A stretch of DNA of 64,000 nt from Stromatinia cepivora (GCA_014898415.1 RCTD01000036.1:124001-188000); one strand, 5' to 3'; numbered from the stretch's first letter, positions 51,262 through 64,000 are shown. Notes: generated by a model not told the origin, from the sequence alone. A program made the numbers and translations.

Positions 51262-52947
51262 TTAGAAGACTGTTCCGTCACTGAGGATGGCAATGGGTGG
51301 ACATTGAGTATTTGGTCGCGAGATTTCAGCCATTTCTCTACCTCCCTATTTGTTTCATTAGTATTTGGTGTTCTATAGGAGAGAAATGGATGTAACATAC
51401 CTTCCAACTGCCCGCCTCCAACATTTGTGGTAGAGACAGTTTATCTTGATCAAAAAGTCCTAGACTGGTATTGACTTCCTCCAATAACAAATCTAGGAAC
51501 CCAACGGTCACAGCTCTCCACTCAACGATCACATCGTCATCTGGTGTGAACATTGGGACGACTTCCAAACTTGGTTTGCCTTCTCTCTCTGCATTTCGAT
51601 GGAATGCTTCTAGTCCTCTTTTTGTTTCATCTCTCCTTAGTGTTAATACACCAGTATCGATGAATAGACCACCATTTCGATATTCGGGTAAACCGGTTAA
51701 CAATTCCGCTCCGGCGAAATGGATATTCATGAGCTTAGTCATCGGTTGCATAAGAGAGTAGCAAAGCCATTGGGAGAGCTTGTGGAAGGGAACGATTGTC
51801 TCCCATAGAGGGGTTGTAGCATCTGCGGGCATAGTGCTTAAATGCCATGCGTCGCCGATAGATGTGCCATCAACTTCTGTGCGCGAGGCTGGCCAGATTG
51901 GTGCAAGACCATCTATTAAGACACTCCACAAGGTAGGTAAAGGAACGATCGGTACGGATGCGGCTTGTGTGGAAGGATGAGAGATAAGGTAATCTGTAAA
52001 TGTTAGCCTAAAAGTACTCCTAAACGTTGTAAAGACATACCTAGCATATTTCCAGGCCTGGCATCTGTACCAAACAACGAAGGATTTCGCAAGGCTTTGG
52101 CAAGTTTAACCAGTAAACCAGTTCTGCCTGCCAAACCCGCAATCGGATTTTGCTCGGTGACCTGCAGACCTGAACTCATAATCTCCACTGTCAATCTGCA
52201 CAATCCATCCGCATCAACCTGGTGTGGTTGTGCTGGATCACTACTGAAAGTACCAGCCTTGAACATTTCCAAACTAGCAATTGCCAAGCCTTCACTTCTT
52301 CTATATGTGCGACCATTCTCTACACTCTTATATTTCCATGAGGTACCAGCGCCAGCATCGAGTAAGACAGACACGAGGAAGAGATCGAGGATTCGGCGAC
52401 ATTGTTCGGAAGGATCAACTTGACTTGGCCAGCTTCCTAAGAGTTCTCCAATTCTGTCCCTGCCTCCTACATTGAAATGTTGCCAGCGGCCATGTGGGGG
52501 AATGGTGCTGTAATCGGGTGCGAAATCGCGCTGCAGTCGCAACAAATATTAGAACGAGATCTCTCAAACTTGTGTAGTGCAGATGTGAATGAATACCTTA
52601 ATTATTGAGACGACAAACTTGGTAGTGTCTTTGAATCTCCCCATATCAACTTCGAAATGATTCAAATCATTCTTCTTAGCCTTCTCCAATATGATACCAC
52701 ATCTTTCCCGCACAGCTCCAATACTCCTCAAGTATCCAGCTGGATCTACATTTGGATCCGGTGCTTTGGGTAATGCGATCTTTGGTATGGTGGGGATAGA
52801 CATTCTTGAGAAACTGGGAGTGGAAGGCGATTTAAGTGATGATTGTGAGGAACGAAAAGATTGAACTTCAGTTAATTGTGTAGAATTTGTTCTTGATGAT
52901 GAAGAGTTCGAAGAACTAGGCTTTTCTTTGCGTGAAAAGAGGCCCAT
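51262..52947 (-). CDS. Urc4-like protein (DUF1688), uracil catabolism
   Basis: Four exons on the minus strand: 52947-52597, 52530-52041, 51993-51401 and 51345-51262 (1518 bp, 505 aa). The introns are 66, 47 and 55 bp, with GTATTC or GTATGT donors and CAG or TAG acceptors, and all junctions keep frame. Residues 1-65 are Ser-rich. DUF1688 fills about 69-505, with GYLRSIGAVRERCG, PPHGRWQHFNVGGRDRI, LLDAGAGTSWKY, RRSEGLAIASLEMFK, DARPGNML, LWSVLIDGLAPIWPASR, LPEYRNGGLFID, VVPMFTPDDDVIVEWRA and the C-terminal SDGTVF. In yeasts that use uracil as nitrogen source, Urc4 is required for the URC pathway of pyrimidine breakdown; its exact reaction is not settled. No other URC gene is in the window. Confidence 0.92.
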
Positions 52948-53667
52948 CCTTCCGTATTTAAACCTTTTCCCTTGCTTCCTCGGTATGCTTCCTTATGCGG
53001 ATGCCCTGTACAATGGAGTGCGGTACAAGTACAGTGCGTTCTTTGCGTTCCCTGGTTGGTAACTCGTAGTTTAGTTGGTCGGCCGTACTTGGTCAAAATT
53101 CCCGAATGCCCTGTAATCAGTGGAAATGGAAAAAGTTGGGTCTGGGATTTTTAAATTCGAATCAATTTTGTTTAATTTTTTTATTATTTTTTCTTTTTTT
53201 TTTTTTTTCTTTTTGGTAACGGGTCCTCTGGTTATCGTTGTTGGTAAATGCACAGTACAGACAGCGCTCTTATTGCGATAAGCCTGTAGGCTGTTTGGAG
53301 ATGAGGGGGCGGCTTTGTAGTCCTTGCGGACCTTGTTGAAAATTCCGTAATTACTCGATGTGACCCTTTCCCTTGGATAGATTTAGGTCGACATTAGGTC
53401 CTTGCGTTTGGTTTGAATGTATGTTGTCTCAGACTCTTTGGAATGGAGATCACCGCGGAAGAGGGAGGGAAAATATGATTTGATGGATTGCCCAAGACTT
53501 TCTTGTGGATAGCAGCTAAGTGGGGGGAAAGTAAAAGAGAAATCGTAACTGTGGATGCTAATCTTTTTTAATCTTTTCTTTTTTTTCTAAGAAGAGCAGA
53601 AAGATAATTTGAAGTTACCAAAGTATAGTATCAAGTAGTAAAAGTAATAGTGAATAATAATGAAAAG

Positions 53668-53699
53668 TGGTTGGTTGGTTGGTTGGTTGGTTGGTTGGT
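53668..53699. repeat. (GGTT)n microsatellite
   Basis: Eight tandem GGTT units, followed after a short gap by imperfect GTAT/ATGT runs to about 53790. Confidence 0.9.
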
Positions 53700-55929
53700 C
53701 TAATGGGTCCTTCCGGTAAGTTATTCCTGTATGTATGTATATATATGTATGTATAGCTGTGCGTATGTATATATGTATGTATGTCTGTATATGTCCATGT
53801 ATGTGTTCCTTATTTGTGGGCAAAGGATATATGTGTGTGTGAGGTGATGTTTCGGTTGGAAGATAAAAATTGCTTGTGGAAGATTTCGAGTATAAAAAGA
53901 ATATGTATGGTGGTCGTGTAGCGTAGAGATTGATTGGAGTGCGATATGATCTTCTCGTCCCTTCTTTTTGATCAGGTCCAGAACAATTTTGATTGATTTC
54001 CACCTCCAGAGCCCTGATGTAGAATAAGGTAAGGTACCAACTGTAAATACGGTGGTATTAGAGATTAAGAATAGTGGAGGAAGAAATAAGTGGAAATGAT
54101 TAAGTGATGTAGTGAGGAAATACCTGGTACTCCGTACCGATACCCAGATATATTAGTTATTAGTCGTCCGGCTGGTAAAGCCAATCAATAATCAAGATCA
54201 ATAAATCAAGATGAATCTCTGAATCGAGCTGTTTCAGGTGAATTGATCTGTTGATACTAGGTCTAATGCCTCGAATGCTTCACAAAGGGGGGGGGTACAA
54301 TGTTGATAATTAGCTCAGATAGGTAATACTGTTGGTACGAGCAGGTAAGTTTGACAGTGGAGATATTGCGATTGAGCTGTATTCGGGTAAGATCTGTAAT
54401 CTTCCGGTTGGTACTGGTAGCTTCTAGGTAGTTATTGATTTGTATGGAGTATGTTATATAATCGGAGTTTAGATGGTAAGGTAGTTGTACCGAGAGGACC
54501 AATTATGTCTGATGATGACAATTTGAGATATGAACTTTGAAGAGTCTAGAGCTTCTCATTATGAGAAGTTGATGAATAAGTCGTACTCTGTATGAATAAT
54601 GTAAGACTTACTGTTGAGTACTTGTAGATGCAGAGTGGAGATGCGGGATTAGAAGGAAGAATAACGAAGGTATTATTAGTAGTACAACTATGAATAATTA
54701 CCAAATATATTCCTGTCGCTTATTTGATGATGTGAATCCCCTGCGATGTTGGTTGAAGTAAGATTCAAATGAGAACCGGTATGCTTTCAGGATCTCCAAG
54801 ATTACTCCTTAAAAGAAACCAAAAGCATTAACTTCTTGATGCCAGAGCAAAGTGAAGGCGTTGAAGTTTAGTCCTTTTACGAGATGGGTCAGATTATTCC
54901 TATACATGAAGAAAGTCCTGCAAACGGACTTTGATTACCAGTATTATGTCCTGTAAGATTAAATTTTAATAAGGGCTCAAGCCTCAAACTTACTACCTAT
55001 AATATACTTACTTCCTTCATCCTTCATAACTACTTATCAACTAGGGCCATTCAATGCTAAACATTTAGATCCAACGAATTCCAAAGATTGTAAATCCACC
55101 GAGGACAAACCCAGGAGAAATCGCCCAATGCCACCCAAATAGACGAGGCGATGCTCCCTTACTCGTTCCCCAGTGTAGACCATTTGCGATTTTTCAGGGG
55201 TTCAACTTAGGAAAGGAATAGAGAAATTGATTTGTGCTCGGAACATGACTGCTTGCTCGCTTTACCTCGGAATTTTGGTTCATAATTATTGGGATCCGAA
55301 CTCAAGCTTACACTTTACAGGCTACTTACAACCAAAAGGATTGGAGGATTAGATGGAATCGCGATTATCAGTAAACGCCTCACGCCGTCAACGGAAGTTC
55401 CGTTTGGTACGCCATGACTGACACGATTCATGGATGTTCGGGAATGGAATATGGTTGGTGACGATTTTCATGGATAGATATTATTCAGGAGGGGCGGTTC
55501 ATATATTATAGTTTGTTTACAATTTGCTACGGATCGTACGGGTAAGCCCTTTCTCCCTCGCCTGTTCAGCTGCTGGGTAGCAAAGTGGACACTTCATAAC
55601 ACAAAGCCTTCAGAGCTGGGCCAGCTTCAAACCTTCCAACCAAATTACGAGTAGAAGCACGGAACCAGTCCCCAAAAGTATGTTACCAACGCAATTGTCT
55701 CCACATCTTCTACCCTACAAACTTTGTAGGGTAGTACAAAGTTTTCACTAGATTGCTTCTAGTTTTCCAAGTCCGTGGACAACTGCACGTCTACCTTGTC
55801 TGTGATTACCTACTTATACGATCATAGAACCCCTCTCATAAAAAATAATGAGGCTTGATATGATTGATATCGGCATCTTATCCCAGAGAGTGATATTGCA
55901 CCGGGATTTAGGCCTATTGATTGACACAA

Positions 55930-56033
55930 CCCATCCCGTCCCATCCCATCCCATCCCATCCCATCCCATCCCATCCCATCTCATCCCATCTCATCCCATC
56001 TCATCCCATCTCATCCCACCTCATCCCATCCCG
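55930..56033. repeat. (CATCC)n tandem repeat with CATCT variants
   Basis: Five-base CATCC units repeat about 20 times. In the right half every second unit is CATCT, giving a 10-bp higher-order period. Confidence 0.92.
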
Positions 56034-57188
56034 ATATGCAGGTACGAGTAACGAAGGGGCTAACGAGGGATCAAGGGTTCCAATGGACCGGCTCGCGGAT
56101 AAATGGCGAGGTTTTAGTTTGCAGTGCAATGGCGGGAAGTTAACGCCGCGTCGGTTATCATTGTAAAAGTGGTTAGACTGGCAATTTTAATAAACAGTTC
56201 AGTTTTTGAAGGTATTGATGTTTTACTCAAAATTTACAATCTAATAATGAAGTAAAAGAGGCAAAGAAACAGTAGGATTTTTAGATCTATTGAAATGTAG
56301 CAAGAGATTCGTTAATGATACATGAGATGATTAGGTTACATAAAGATCAAAAAGGAAGGTAGGATTTAAATCGGCATTAACGTTACGAAAGGTAGTGCCC
56401 GTTTACGAAGGATGGATGGTCTTGAAGAAAGAGGCACAGATGGGCTTGTGCTGACAGGAAAATTCCCTCGGCACCTCCTTCCAACGATCTTACCTTTGGA
56501 GTACTATCGATCATCCTCATCTAATACTTAACTCGGAGATGGGGTTTGGAAAAGGTTCAATCGCGGTTCAACATCATGAACGGAATTTGAATTGGTGTAG
56601 ATCACAACATGTTTGGGAAGCGAATCTGGAAATCTATTATCAGGCTCATGCACAATTCCTGCAAAATTGGTTCAACGTTGACATACAAACCGCTTCATTT
56701 TTTTGTTCTCAACTTTTCGTATTGGTACAAGAGAAAATGGAAAAGTCAATGTTCCACAAGACATGCAACAATATTCAAGCTTCCCCTGAATTGCATCACG
56801 TCGATGCCTCCATATGGTTACGTCGTTACGAAGTGCAGTTCCATCGTCTGTACCATCAACTCAATCAGGATTTTACTTCCGTTCGATGACATTTTCTTAA
56901 AATGCACACGTAATAAATTATCCATAGTCACATGTAATTTTGCATTAGACGGACAACGGACTCGTTTTATTGTATACGAAAAAGCATAATTTAGATCCTC
57001 GATGTAAATTAATATATTCCATCGGCTATGTTGGTGCCGAGTTGACGAATCGAGGTGTCCAGAATACACCCTTGAACGGGGAAAGATGGAATATATAATA
57101 TATGGTCTAGATGCTTTCTCTGGTGTGACTTTCAAGATTCTGATTAAGAAATTTTCTTGGAGGCAATGGACTAAAAAACTCTGAGCTC

Positions 57189-57225
57189 TAGAGTCTGGAG
57201 TCTGGAGTCTGGAGTCTGGAGTCTG
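57189..57225. repeat. GGAGTCT tandem repeat
   Basis: About five copies of the 7-bp unit GGAGTCT. Confidence 0.85.
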
Positions 57226-57280
57226 CTCTGTTGGTAAGATTTGCCTACAATGTACAACGCTACACAATGTATGGAGCAAA

Positions 57281-57355
57281 GTGAGTGATTGAGTGATTGA
57301 GTGATTGAGTGATTGAGTGATTGAGTGATTGAGTGATTGAGTGATTGAGTGATTG
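57281..57355. repeat. (GAGTGATT)n tandem repeat
   Basis: About nine perfect 8-bp units GAGTGATT. Confidence 0.93.
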
Positions 57356-57858
57356 ACTAATTGCTAAACGATCAAACGAAGCTTTCTCATCTCGACCGGA
57401 CGATTGACAGATCTAATTTCTCAACTAATGTTAAAACAACCTTACGGTCAACTAAAAGGCCCACCGAAGCTATACTATTAACTAGAAATCGTGAAAGCTT
57501 CATGAGCTTCATCTCTCTTTTCCATTTAGCAAGTGGGAGATCATTCATTGGGGAGAAAGATATACGGAGTTAGGTTTGTGCTGCAGCTGAAATTGAGCCC
57601 AATAATGGTAGCCTGAGGTTACTGGGTAGTGGTCGTATACAAGGCGTGACATGCTCTGTAGAATATGAGGTTGACATACGGTAAGCGAAACTATCACCAA
57701 GCGCAATATCAATTGGGAACGAAACGCATCATGAATCTTCAATACAACATACAGTACCCTCCCGCACATAACGGTTTCCCACTCAATTTGTTTTCCACAC
57801 ATACCCCCTCGTTCTTTCCGCATCGAATGCATACACTCTTTTCTTTTTATGTCGAAAA

Positions 57859-60757
57859 ATGGACGATCTCAATGGTCTAGATTGGTCTGCTACCTCCAAT
57901 ACAAAACCAAATAAAGTATCACCTGGTACAGGAAATTACTACCCCGCGTTACGTCCAACTCTATCACCTGCGAACTCTGGACGAAATACCCCTCTATCTG
58001 CTCAAGGTTCAGGAGCTCCAAAATCTTTTGCGCCGCCTAAATCTACAGCTCCAGACAGCTTCGCGAACCTCGTTGCTTTTGGATCTTCAAAAACGAACAC
58101 GTTGACATTACAACAACAGCAAGCGAAGCTACAAGAAGAGAAAAGGAGGAAGGAAGAAGAACAACGGAGGCAATATGATGCGCAATTTGGAAACGCACAA
58201 TTTTGGGATGGATTGGGCAATTCGGGAAAGGGTGTGGCCGGGTTATCGCCAGTACCGTCACCAATTCCTGCCATGACGAGCCAACCTTCCACATCCCCAT
58301 TCGCGCCGGCTATCTCTCCCCCGCTGGTTGGAAATGGTACTGGTGATTCCGGAGACGATGATCTTTTCGCGGCATTCAATAAAGATACCAAAGTAGACAC
58401 ATCAAGTCATTATCCACCCCCTTCTGCCTCTTCAAGTCGTGCGCATACTCCAGGGTTTGGCAAAACCAGTATACCCGATTTAAGTCAACCGCAGGCCTGG
58501 GATCAGCCAATAAGTGGTGTGGGTGATTTCGATGATGTTGATGATGATCCATTTGGATTGCGTCAAATGAAACCGCCAACCTCTGCGCCGGTACCGATGT
58601 CAAATACAACAGATGAAGATGATTTCTTGGGAGATTTGGGGAAGCCGGTAGAAGAAGTGAAGAGGCCTGCACCTGCGGTACCTGAATTACGCGCGGAATC
58701 GAGCTCCGATGATGAAGATTCTAGTGATCCTTGGGATAAGGCCGTTGCCGAACTTGTGGATATGGGATTTACGGCAGAACAATCGAGACGTGCTTTAACT
58801 GAGAGTGGTTCTGGTCTAGACATACAGGCAGCTGTTGGATGGATATTGAACGATGCACATGCGCAAGCTAAGGCAAAGACACAATCTAAGGAGCCTAGTC
58901 ACCGGAATGGTTCTGCATCACACGGGGAAAGAAGGAATGTATCAACGGATGGACGAAAGGGGAATCCAGCCTGGATGCGAGAAGAAGGGAGATCTCAATC
59001 ACAGCAACCTCGAAGAGAAGATAATCGTTCACCAAATAACGAAAATGACTTTTCTAAAACTGCCGCTGCTGTTGGGAGCAATATTTTCAAAACCGCAAAT
59101 TCTCTTTGGAAGACGTCCCAAAAGAAAATTGAGAAAGCAGTTGCCGAATTTCAAGCAGATGCTGACCCAAGTCAACCGAAATGGATGAGAGAGGCGGCAG
59201 AAAGGGAGGCTATATCTGAACAACGTGCAAGACGGGTAAAAGCCGAAGCTGCTAAAGGCACCCCTGATGTTACAGATGAAGCTCTTGCATTAGAAATTGG
59301 ATCCAGGCCTCCGCCAAGGAAAACGAAAGCTTCTACATCTGATTCCGGAGCTTCACGTGATAAATCTCTTATTGCCGCGAAATTCCCTCCAGAGCGGTCT
59401 ACATCTAATCCACGCTGGCAACAATCACAATCAGAGCGGCCTGGATCCAATCCATGGCAACAAGCACAGCCCCAAAGTCGACCGACTCCTCCTCCAGCAG
59501 CACCCAGGGTACGGGTGAACAGGCAAGCAGTAGAAGAAGAAAGTGCTCAGGCATATATTAGTTCTGCTCGACGAAAAAAGACTACCCCTCAACCTCAGCC
59601 TACGCTAGAGCCAGAACCAGATCTTCTATTCGGTTCGTCCTCACAGTCAAAACCAGCATCAAACCCAGCAGCTTCTAGACCGACTCCAAAAACAGCACCG
59701 TCGCCGAAACCTTCGACACCAGTTCCATCCCTACCAAAAGCCCCTCCGCGTACAATCCCTGATATTTCTCCTATCGCCCTAAAGTCTTCAACGCAACACC
59801 GCCTAGAAGGCAAGGCACATTTCGATCGTGGTGACTACTCCGCAGCTCACATATCCTATACCTCCTCTCTTTCACCTCTACCTCAAAATCATCCAATAAT
59901 CATCCTCCTACTCGCAGAACGATCTATTAGCTCGGTTAAGACCGGCCACCCACGCGAAGCCATTGTGGATTCTGATCGTGCTATTGAGATCATTGGATCT
60001 TCTCGCGGTCAAGATGAAATAATTGACTTAAGCACCGGAGCCGCAGATGACCGTAAATCCATGAAAGAATATTGGGGAAAGGCTTTAACGAGTAAGGCCG
60101 AAGCATTAGAAGCACTTGAGAAATGGAAAGATGCAAGTGATGTTTGGAAGTTATGTATTGAAGGTGGTGTTGGTGGTGCTACAGCTATCCAAGGTCGTCA
60201 ACGTTGTGACAAAGCTCTCACTCCTCGTCGCCCAGCATCTCGCCCTAATCAAAAGACTCGAGCGAAACCATCGGCTGCAGCATCATTAGCCCCAACTCCC
60301 GACTCAGATGCTGTCCTACGTTTACGTGCTGCAAATCAAGCTGCTGAAAAGGCAGATGATGAGAAACTGGCTTTGGTAGATAAGGTCGAGGAGCGAGTCA
60401 ACAAATGGAGGGAAGGAAAACGAGATAATCTTAGAGCCTTGATTAGTAGTATGGAGAATGTGCTTTGGGAGGGCAGCGGCTGGAAGAAAGTGGGCTTGCA
60501 TGAGTTGGTTATTAATTCTAAGGTTAAAATTAACTATATGAAGGCTATTGGAAAGTGCCATCCTGACAAGGTTAGTTTCACACTCTTTCTGATTTGTTTG
60601 AGCTGTGAATATATGGGCTAGGAGGAGAATAGCAGCTAATCATTACGATTTATAGTTACCACAAGATGCATCACAGGAAGTGAGGATGATTGCAGCAATG
60701 GTTTTCTCGACTTTGAATGAGAGTTGGGATAGTTTCAAGGCGCAGAATGGTATGTGA
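57859..60757 (+). CDS. Auxilin-like clathrin-uncoating factor (UBA, TPR, J domain), Swa2-type
   Basis: Exon 1 is 57859-60570 and exon 2 is 60656-60757, separated by an 85-bp intron (GTTAGT...ATAG). The protein has 937 aa. The N-terminal third is disordered, with short acidic/aromatic patches (DDLFAAF, DPFGL, DDFLGDLG) like clathrin- and adaptor-binding motifs, and a charged coiled-coil segment at about 85-115. A UBA domain spans about 290-335 (ELVDMGFTAEQSRRAL), and a TPR-like region about 645-790. The C-terminal J domain (about 865-937) has its HPDK at 901-904 right at the intron, then LPQDASQEVRMIAAMVFSTLNESWDSF. In yeast, Swa2 recruits Hsc70 to strip clathrin from coated vesicles, and the same role is expected here. 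The start MDDLNGLDW is the first ATG in this frame. Without the intron the J domain would be cut off after HPDK. Confidence 0.93.
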
Positions 60758-63494
60758 GAGATGCTAGTAGGAGCTGGGTATTTAGAAACGAAGAGACTTG
60801 GAAGCGTCAAGTTATGATGATGATGGATAATGAATCATATAGAGTAGTGCTACGGCTTCGATTATGAAATATTCTTAGTTGTATTTGTTATGTTGAATAG
60901 TGAGACCTATGAATTAAAGATGATATTATGGATTTTTCTTTTAAGACGAGGTATATTTATATTTTATGATGATTCGAAGTCTCTATTCTCATGAAATAAA
61001 TCTTTTTAAGGGTGAAATAAATACCAGATGATATTTATCTAGCCGTCTAGTAATCTTGCTGTATGTTCATATGGTACAATATATAGTCTATAATCGACCC
61101 AGATTAATTACAAATGGATCAGATGTATATATAGCCTCTAGTAACCATATCGAGATATTACAACTTTACTCTTTTGGGATATATAAGAAAAGTAATGATA
61201 GGTCATGATCTTCGGGTCTAGTTTTATTAACATATTTATAATCTAATGAGAATGGATGTATGAGCATATAGGATGATAATTATCTAGACTTCTAGGGATT
61301 ATATTTGTTATATGTTTGCGGTGTGTTGCTTTTTGTATAGCGTTGAGTTTAGAGGAAGCTAGTGATTGGTCTCGAGCTGTGATTAGAATTTATAATTCTA
61401 GACCAATGAAGGGATGCCAAAACTATCGAGAATAAAACTCTCAGAAATCTAGATGATTAGAGTCTGATGTCTTGATAATAATTCGATAATAATTCGATGA
61501 CGCAGAGTGGAAAGTGGTATGTATCAGCTAATTAATGTGTAAACTTTTGGAGGGGTTTGGTTAAAATTATAGACTCAGGTGTCTATAGTGTGAAAGAGAT
61601 AGATCGAGATATATGTGTCCTGATAATACATTACGAAAAAGAATAAGAATTGGAATTGATTAGATTATATTATAAAGACTTCAAATAGTAAAACTAGTAA
61701 AACAAATAATGCTTTGGATTATATATAAATGATATATAAAAAGATTAATGAAAAACGATTAATTATTTAAGAGAAAAAGAAGCAAAGTTTTCTTTTATAT
61801 TTAATTACAAAGAGTTATATAATTATATGATTACGAATTAGCTGTATATTGGGCCTTGATATCTCAACTCTTTCACAACAGTACTTATTAGCTCTATTAT
61901 TCAGTGAGTAATCTAGAATAATAGAAGTTAATGGATCTTGAATAGAAGTTTGGTGTCTAGTGTTTAGTGACTGATCTAGTCTAATTAGAAGGTACTCGGA
62001 TATTGAATAGATATCTAGATCTGATGACTATATTGAGATTTATCGACAAATAGCAGGAGTATAAAATGTCAGATATCTATTCTTATTGCTTATCACTAAG
62101 TATGCCTATACTAAAGAGCTGGATGATATAATAATCGTACTCCCAGCTAGTAAGGTTAACTGTACAAAGAAACTTCTATAATTACACCTGGATATATAGA
62201 TCATCGTCAGAAGCGCTTGAATACGATTCAAGAGGGAATAAATACAGTTCAGATTAAAAATTTGGAGTAAAAGTATAATGCTACATGATATCACGTTATA
62301 CTTCCAGACATGAGGAATTGTAAAGATGCAGGGCTGGGCAAAGGGTAGAGTATACCCGGGGTAACCCGGGGTAAACCCGGCCGAAAAGCCACTCTGTTAA
62401 AGCTCTATAGGGTAGGATAACCATCCTATAAAATATTCCGGGTACTATAGTATCTATAGATAAATATCATATATGAAATATATGAGATTATATGATTGAA
62501 TATTATATAAATATTATTATATAATATAAATATTATATGATTCTATTATATAATACAAATATCATATGATATTCACATTTGATATTTCTGATTGTTCAGG
62601 AATAACTTCACTTTGGATGATAATATTGGATGATCATATGATTTTTACCCTACGGTACTCTAGTACCCGCTGGTATTTCCGGGTAACCATTCTGTAAAAT
62701 CTCTATAGGGTAGGGTAACCACCCTATAGAGCTCAAATATCCCGGGTAGGGTACGGGTGCCCAGCCCTGAATTAAATAGCACACAGTTTCTTATGCCGGT
62801 GCTCATTTACGCCAGTAGGTCAGTAGATCAGTATTTGAAGCAGAATGTTCAAGGCTGACGAGGAAAATTAAGTGGCAAGGGAACGTATGAATGTCACTTA
62901 ATCCTTGGACCAAGGTAGTTGTTGGTCAAAAGAAAGAAATGGAGGAGGATAGCGTGGTAGCGGTGCCTCATCGTGGAGGATGATAAGTTTGCCAGAGGGC
63001 GGCGGAAAACTTTCCAGGTTGGCATAAAAGAATCCCTTACTTCGGATAATTTGAGCTTCCAATTGAATATTTGAAAGGGTAAGTTCTCTTCGAGAAATGT
63101 TGTCTGGCCGGGTTTGGAATCTCATAAACTAGGATATGAGGATTTAATGCACGTTGACATCAAGAAGAAATAGGTCTTTCGCAGTATGAAAGTCCGAACG
63201 GTCATACTTTCAGGCCCGAAACAAATGTCCTCATAACAAAAATTCAGATGAACACAGCGCGTTGTTAGATGCCCCGGAAAGAAGCTGCATGTTTTGATAT
63301 TTTGAAAAACAACTCACTCAGAAATTTACTGCCATGGTGGAGTTAATATTATCTCCGCTGAACCCATACTAAGTCCGTCGAGCCATCTACTTAACAATGA
63401 ACAAAAGCTATGCATGGTTCAGCCCTTTGATTAAGTAACTTACTCTTTTACGATCGCAACCAAAACAATTGCTCCTCAACTTCCACACATATCG
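60758..63494. other. Intergenic, moderately AT-rich; one hAT-like element, no gene seen
   Basis: 61000-62300 is more AT-rich than the gene areas, with many TCTAGA/ATCTAG stretches, but has no coding trace that I can follow. A non-autonomous hAT-like element lies at 62329-62769. The frame at 62898-63125 (minus) lacks domain features. Confidence 0.5.
62329..62769. mobile_element. hAT-like non-autonomous element (441 bp)
   Basis: Terminal inverted repeats CAGGGCTGGGCA and TGCCCAGCCCTG are perfect over 12 bp and resemble hAT ends (CAGRG...). Inside, two direct repeats (62394-62430 and 62692-62728) each contain a TATAGGGTAGG...CCTATA palindrome. The middle is AT-rich without coding. No perfect 8-bp target duplication is visible, so the assignment to hAT rests on the ends. 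Confidence 0.65.
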
Positions 63495-64000
63495 ATGTCC
63501 ATCATGACAACAACATCACCCTCCACCTGGTTAATAACCGGCGCCTCCTCCGGCATCGGTAAATCACTCGCTTTGGAAGCTCTAAACTCTGGCTGCAAGG
63601 TAATTGGAACCACCCGAGATATTTCCAAGGCCGAATCATCCTTTCCTGATTTCGCCACAAAAGGAGGGATTTGGAGAGCTTTGGATCCGGCCCAAAAAGA
63701 TGCTTTTGAACAATTTTCAAAGTGCGCAAGAGAGTATAATGTTGATGTTTTGATCAATAATGCAGGCTATGCATTTATTGGTGGTGTCGAGGATACAAGG
63801 TCAGTTATTTAAACCCGGGTGGTGGTAACTTTTACTAATGTGGATGCAGTGAGGATGAAGTCCGTGAGCAGATGGAAGTCAATTTCTATGGGCCGCTTCG
63901 TGTCGTTCGAGCCTGTCTTCCAGTCATACGAGCAAAAGGTTCCGGGAGTATCGTACTTATAAGCAGTGGCGCAGGGTATGTTGCTTTTAATGCATTGTGT
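63495..64000 (+). CDS. Short-chain dehydrogenase/reductase, 3' part beyond the window
   Basis: Exon 1 is 63495-63799. A 50-bp intron (63800-63849, GTCAGT...GCAG) is followed by exon 2 from 63850, which joins in frame to read EDTS-EDEVREQMEVNFYGPL. The glycine-rich nucleotide-binding motif TGASSGIG is at residues 15-22, NNAG at 88-91, and the VNFYG and IVLISSGAG segments follow as in classical SDRs. The catalytic Tyr-x-x-x-Lys is past the window end. An Arg after the second strand (GTTRD, residue 41) suggests NADP(H) use. A GTATGT at 63975 could be a second donor, or the frame may read on. The substrate cannot be inferred. Confidence 0.9.

Larger units (their letters stand above)
52948..57858. 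other. Intergenic between divergent Urc4-like and auxilin-like genes; simple repeats only
   Basis: Both flanking genes point away, so this stretch holds both promoters. It contains a T-rich run (53190-53210), (GGTT)n at 53668-53699, ATGT/GTAT runs at 53727-53790, (CATCC)n at 55930-56033, a GGAGTCT repeat at 57189-57225 and (GAGTGATT)n at 57281-57355. Frames such as 56539-56889 (116 codons, Gln/His-rich) are not recognisable, and I do not call them. Confidence 0.5.

Noticed and set aside
56539..56889. Plus-strand 116-codon frame in the intergenic region upstream of the auxilin-like gene
   Set aside because: No recognisable domain or codon bias, and an overlapping 126-codon frame of similar quality exists. 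Chance is the simpler reading.
60571..60621. Read-through of the auxilin-like frame to a stop at 60621
   Set aside because: It would truncate the J domain directly after HPDK. Splicing at 60570/60656 restores the conserved C-terminal helix residues.

Overview
The window looks like nuclear DNA of a filamentous ascomycete (Pezizomycotina). The genes have short introns of about 47-85 bp with GTATGT or GTTAGT donors. The conserved genes (a Urc4/DUF1688 protein and a Swa2-type auxilin) are fungal. The repeats carry the signature of repeat-induced point mutation (RIP): very high AT, TpA excess, CAA/CGA codons turned to stops. The extreme AT content with sharp isochore edges would fit a leotiomycete such as the Sclerotiniaceae, but I cannot fix the genus from sequence alone.

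Layout. 1-3720: the 3' part of a RIP-killed Copia element (A) that inserted into a Tc1/mariner element. 3721-7345: an island of ordinary composition with no convincing gene. 7346-44393: a large AT-rich isochore of nested transposons. It holds a minus-strand Copia element (C), a repeat (R1) that looks like its long LTR, a second minus-strand Copia (D, 14058-22322, TSD GAATT), a plus-strand Gypsy (E, 23094-35600, TSD GAAAT) and, inside E, a third minus-strand Copia (B, 25893-31350, TSD ATAAG). After an unassigned stretch come a complete Tc1/mariner element (40953-42335), a second copy of R (R2) and a solo LTR of D (42414-42722). 44394-64000: ordinary composition.

Gene-bearing part. An intronless 681-codon gene of unrecognised family (46321-48366) lies about 1.9 kb from the isochore edge. 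It is followed by a four-exon Urc4-like uracil-catabolism gene on the minus strand (51262-52947), a two-exon auxilin/Swa2-like clathrin-uncoating factor (57859-60757), and the start of a short-chain dehydrogenase/reductase gene that runs off the window (63495 onward). Between them are two related inverted-repeat elements, a hAT-like non-autonomous element and several simple repeats. The genes do not form an evident pathway or cluster.

The most notable pattern is that the outermost part of each nested LTR element is nearly free of RIP mutations, while the inner parts of the same LTRs are heavily mutated. This makes boundaries and 5-bp target duplications readable to the base. Two short GC-rich inserts in the AT-rich sea also escaped RIP.
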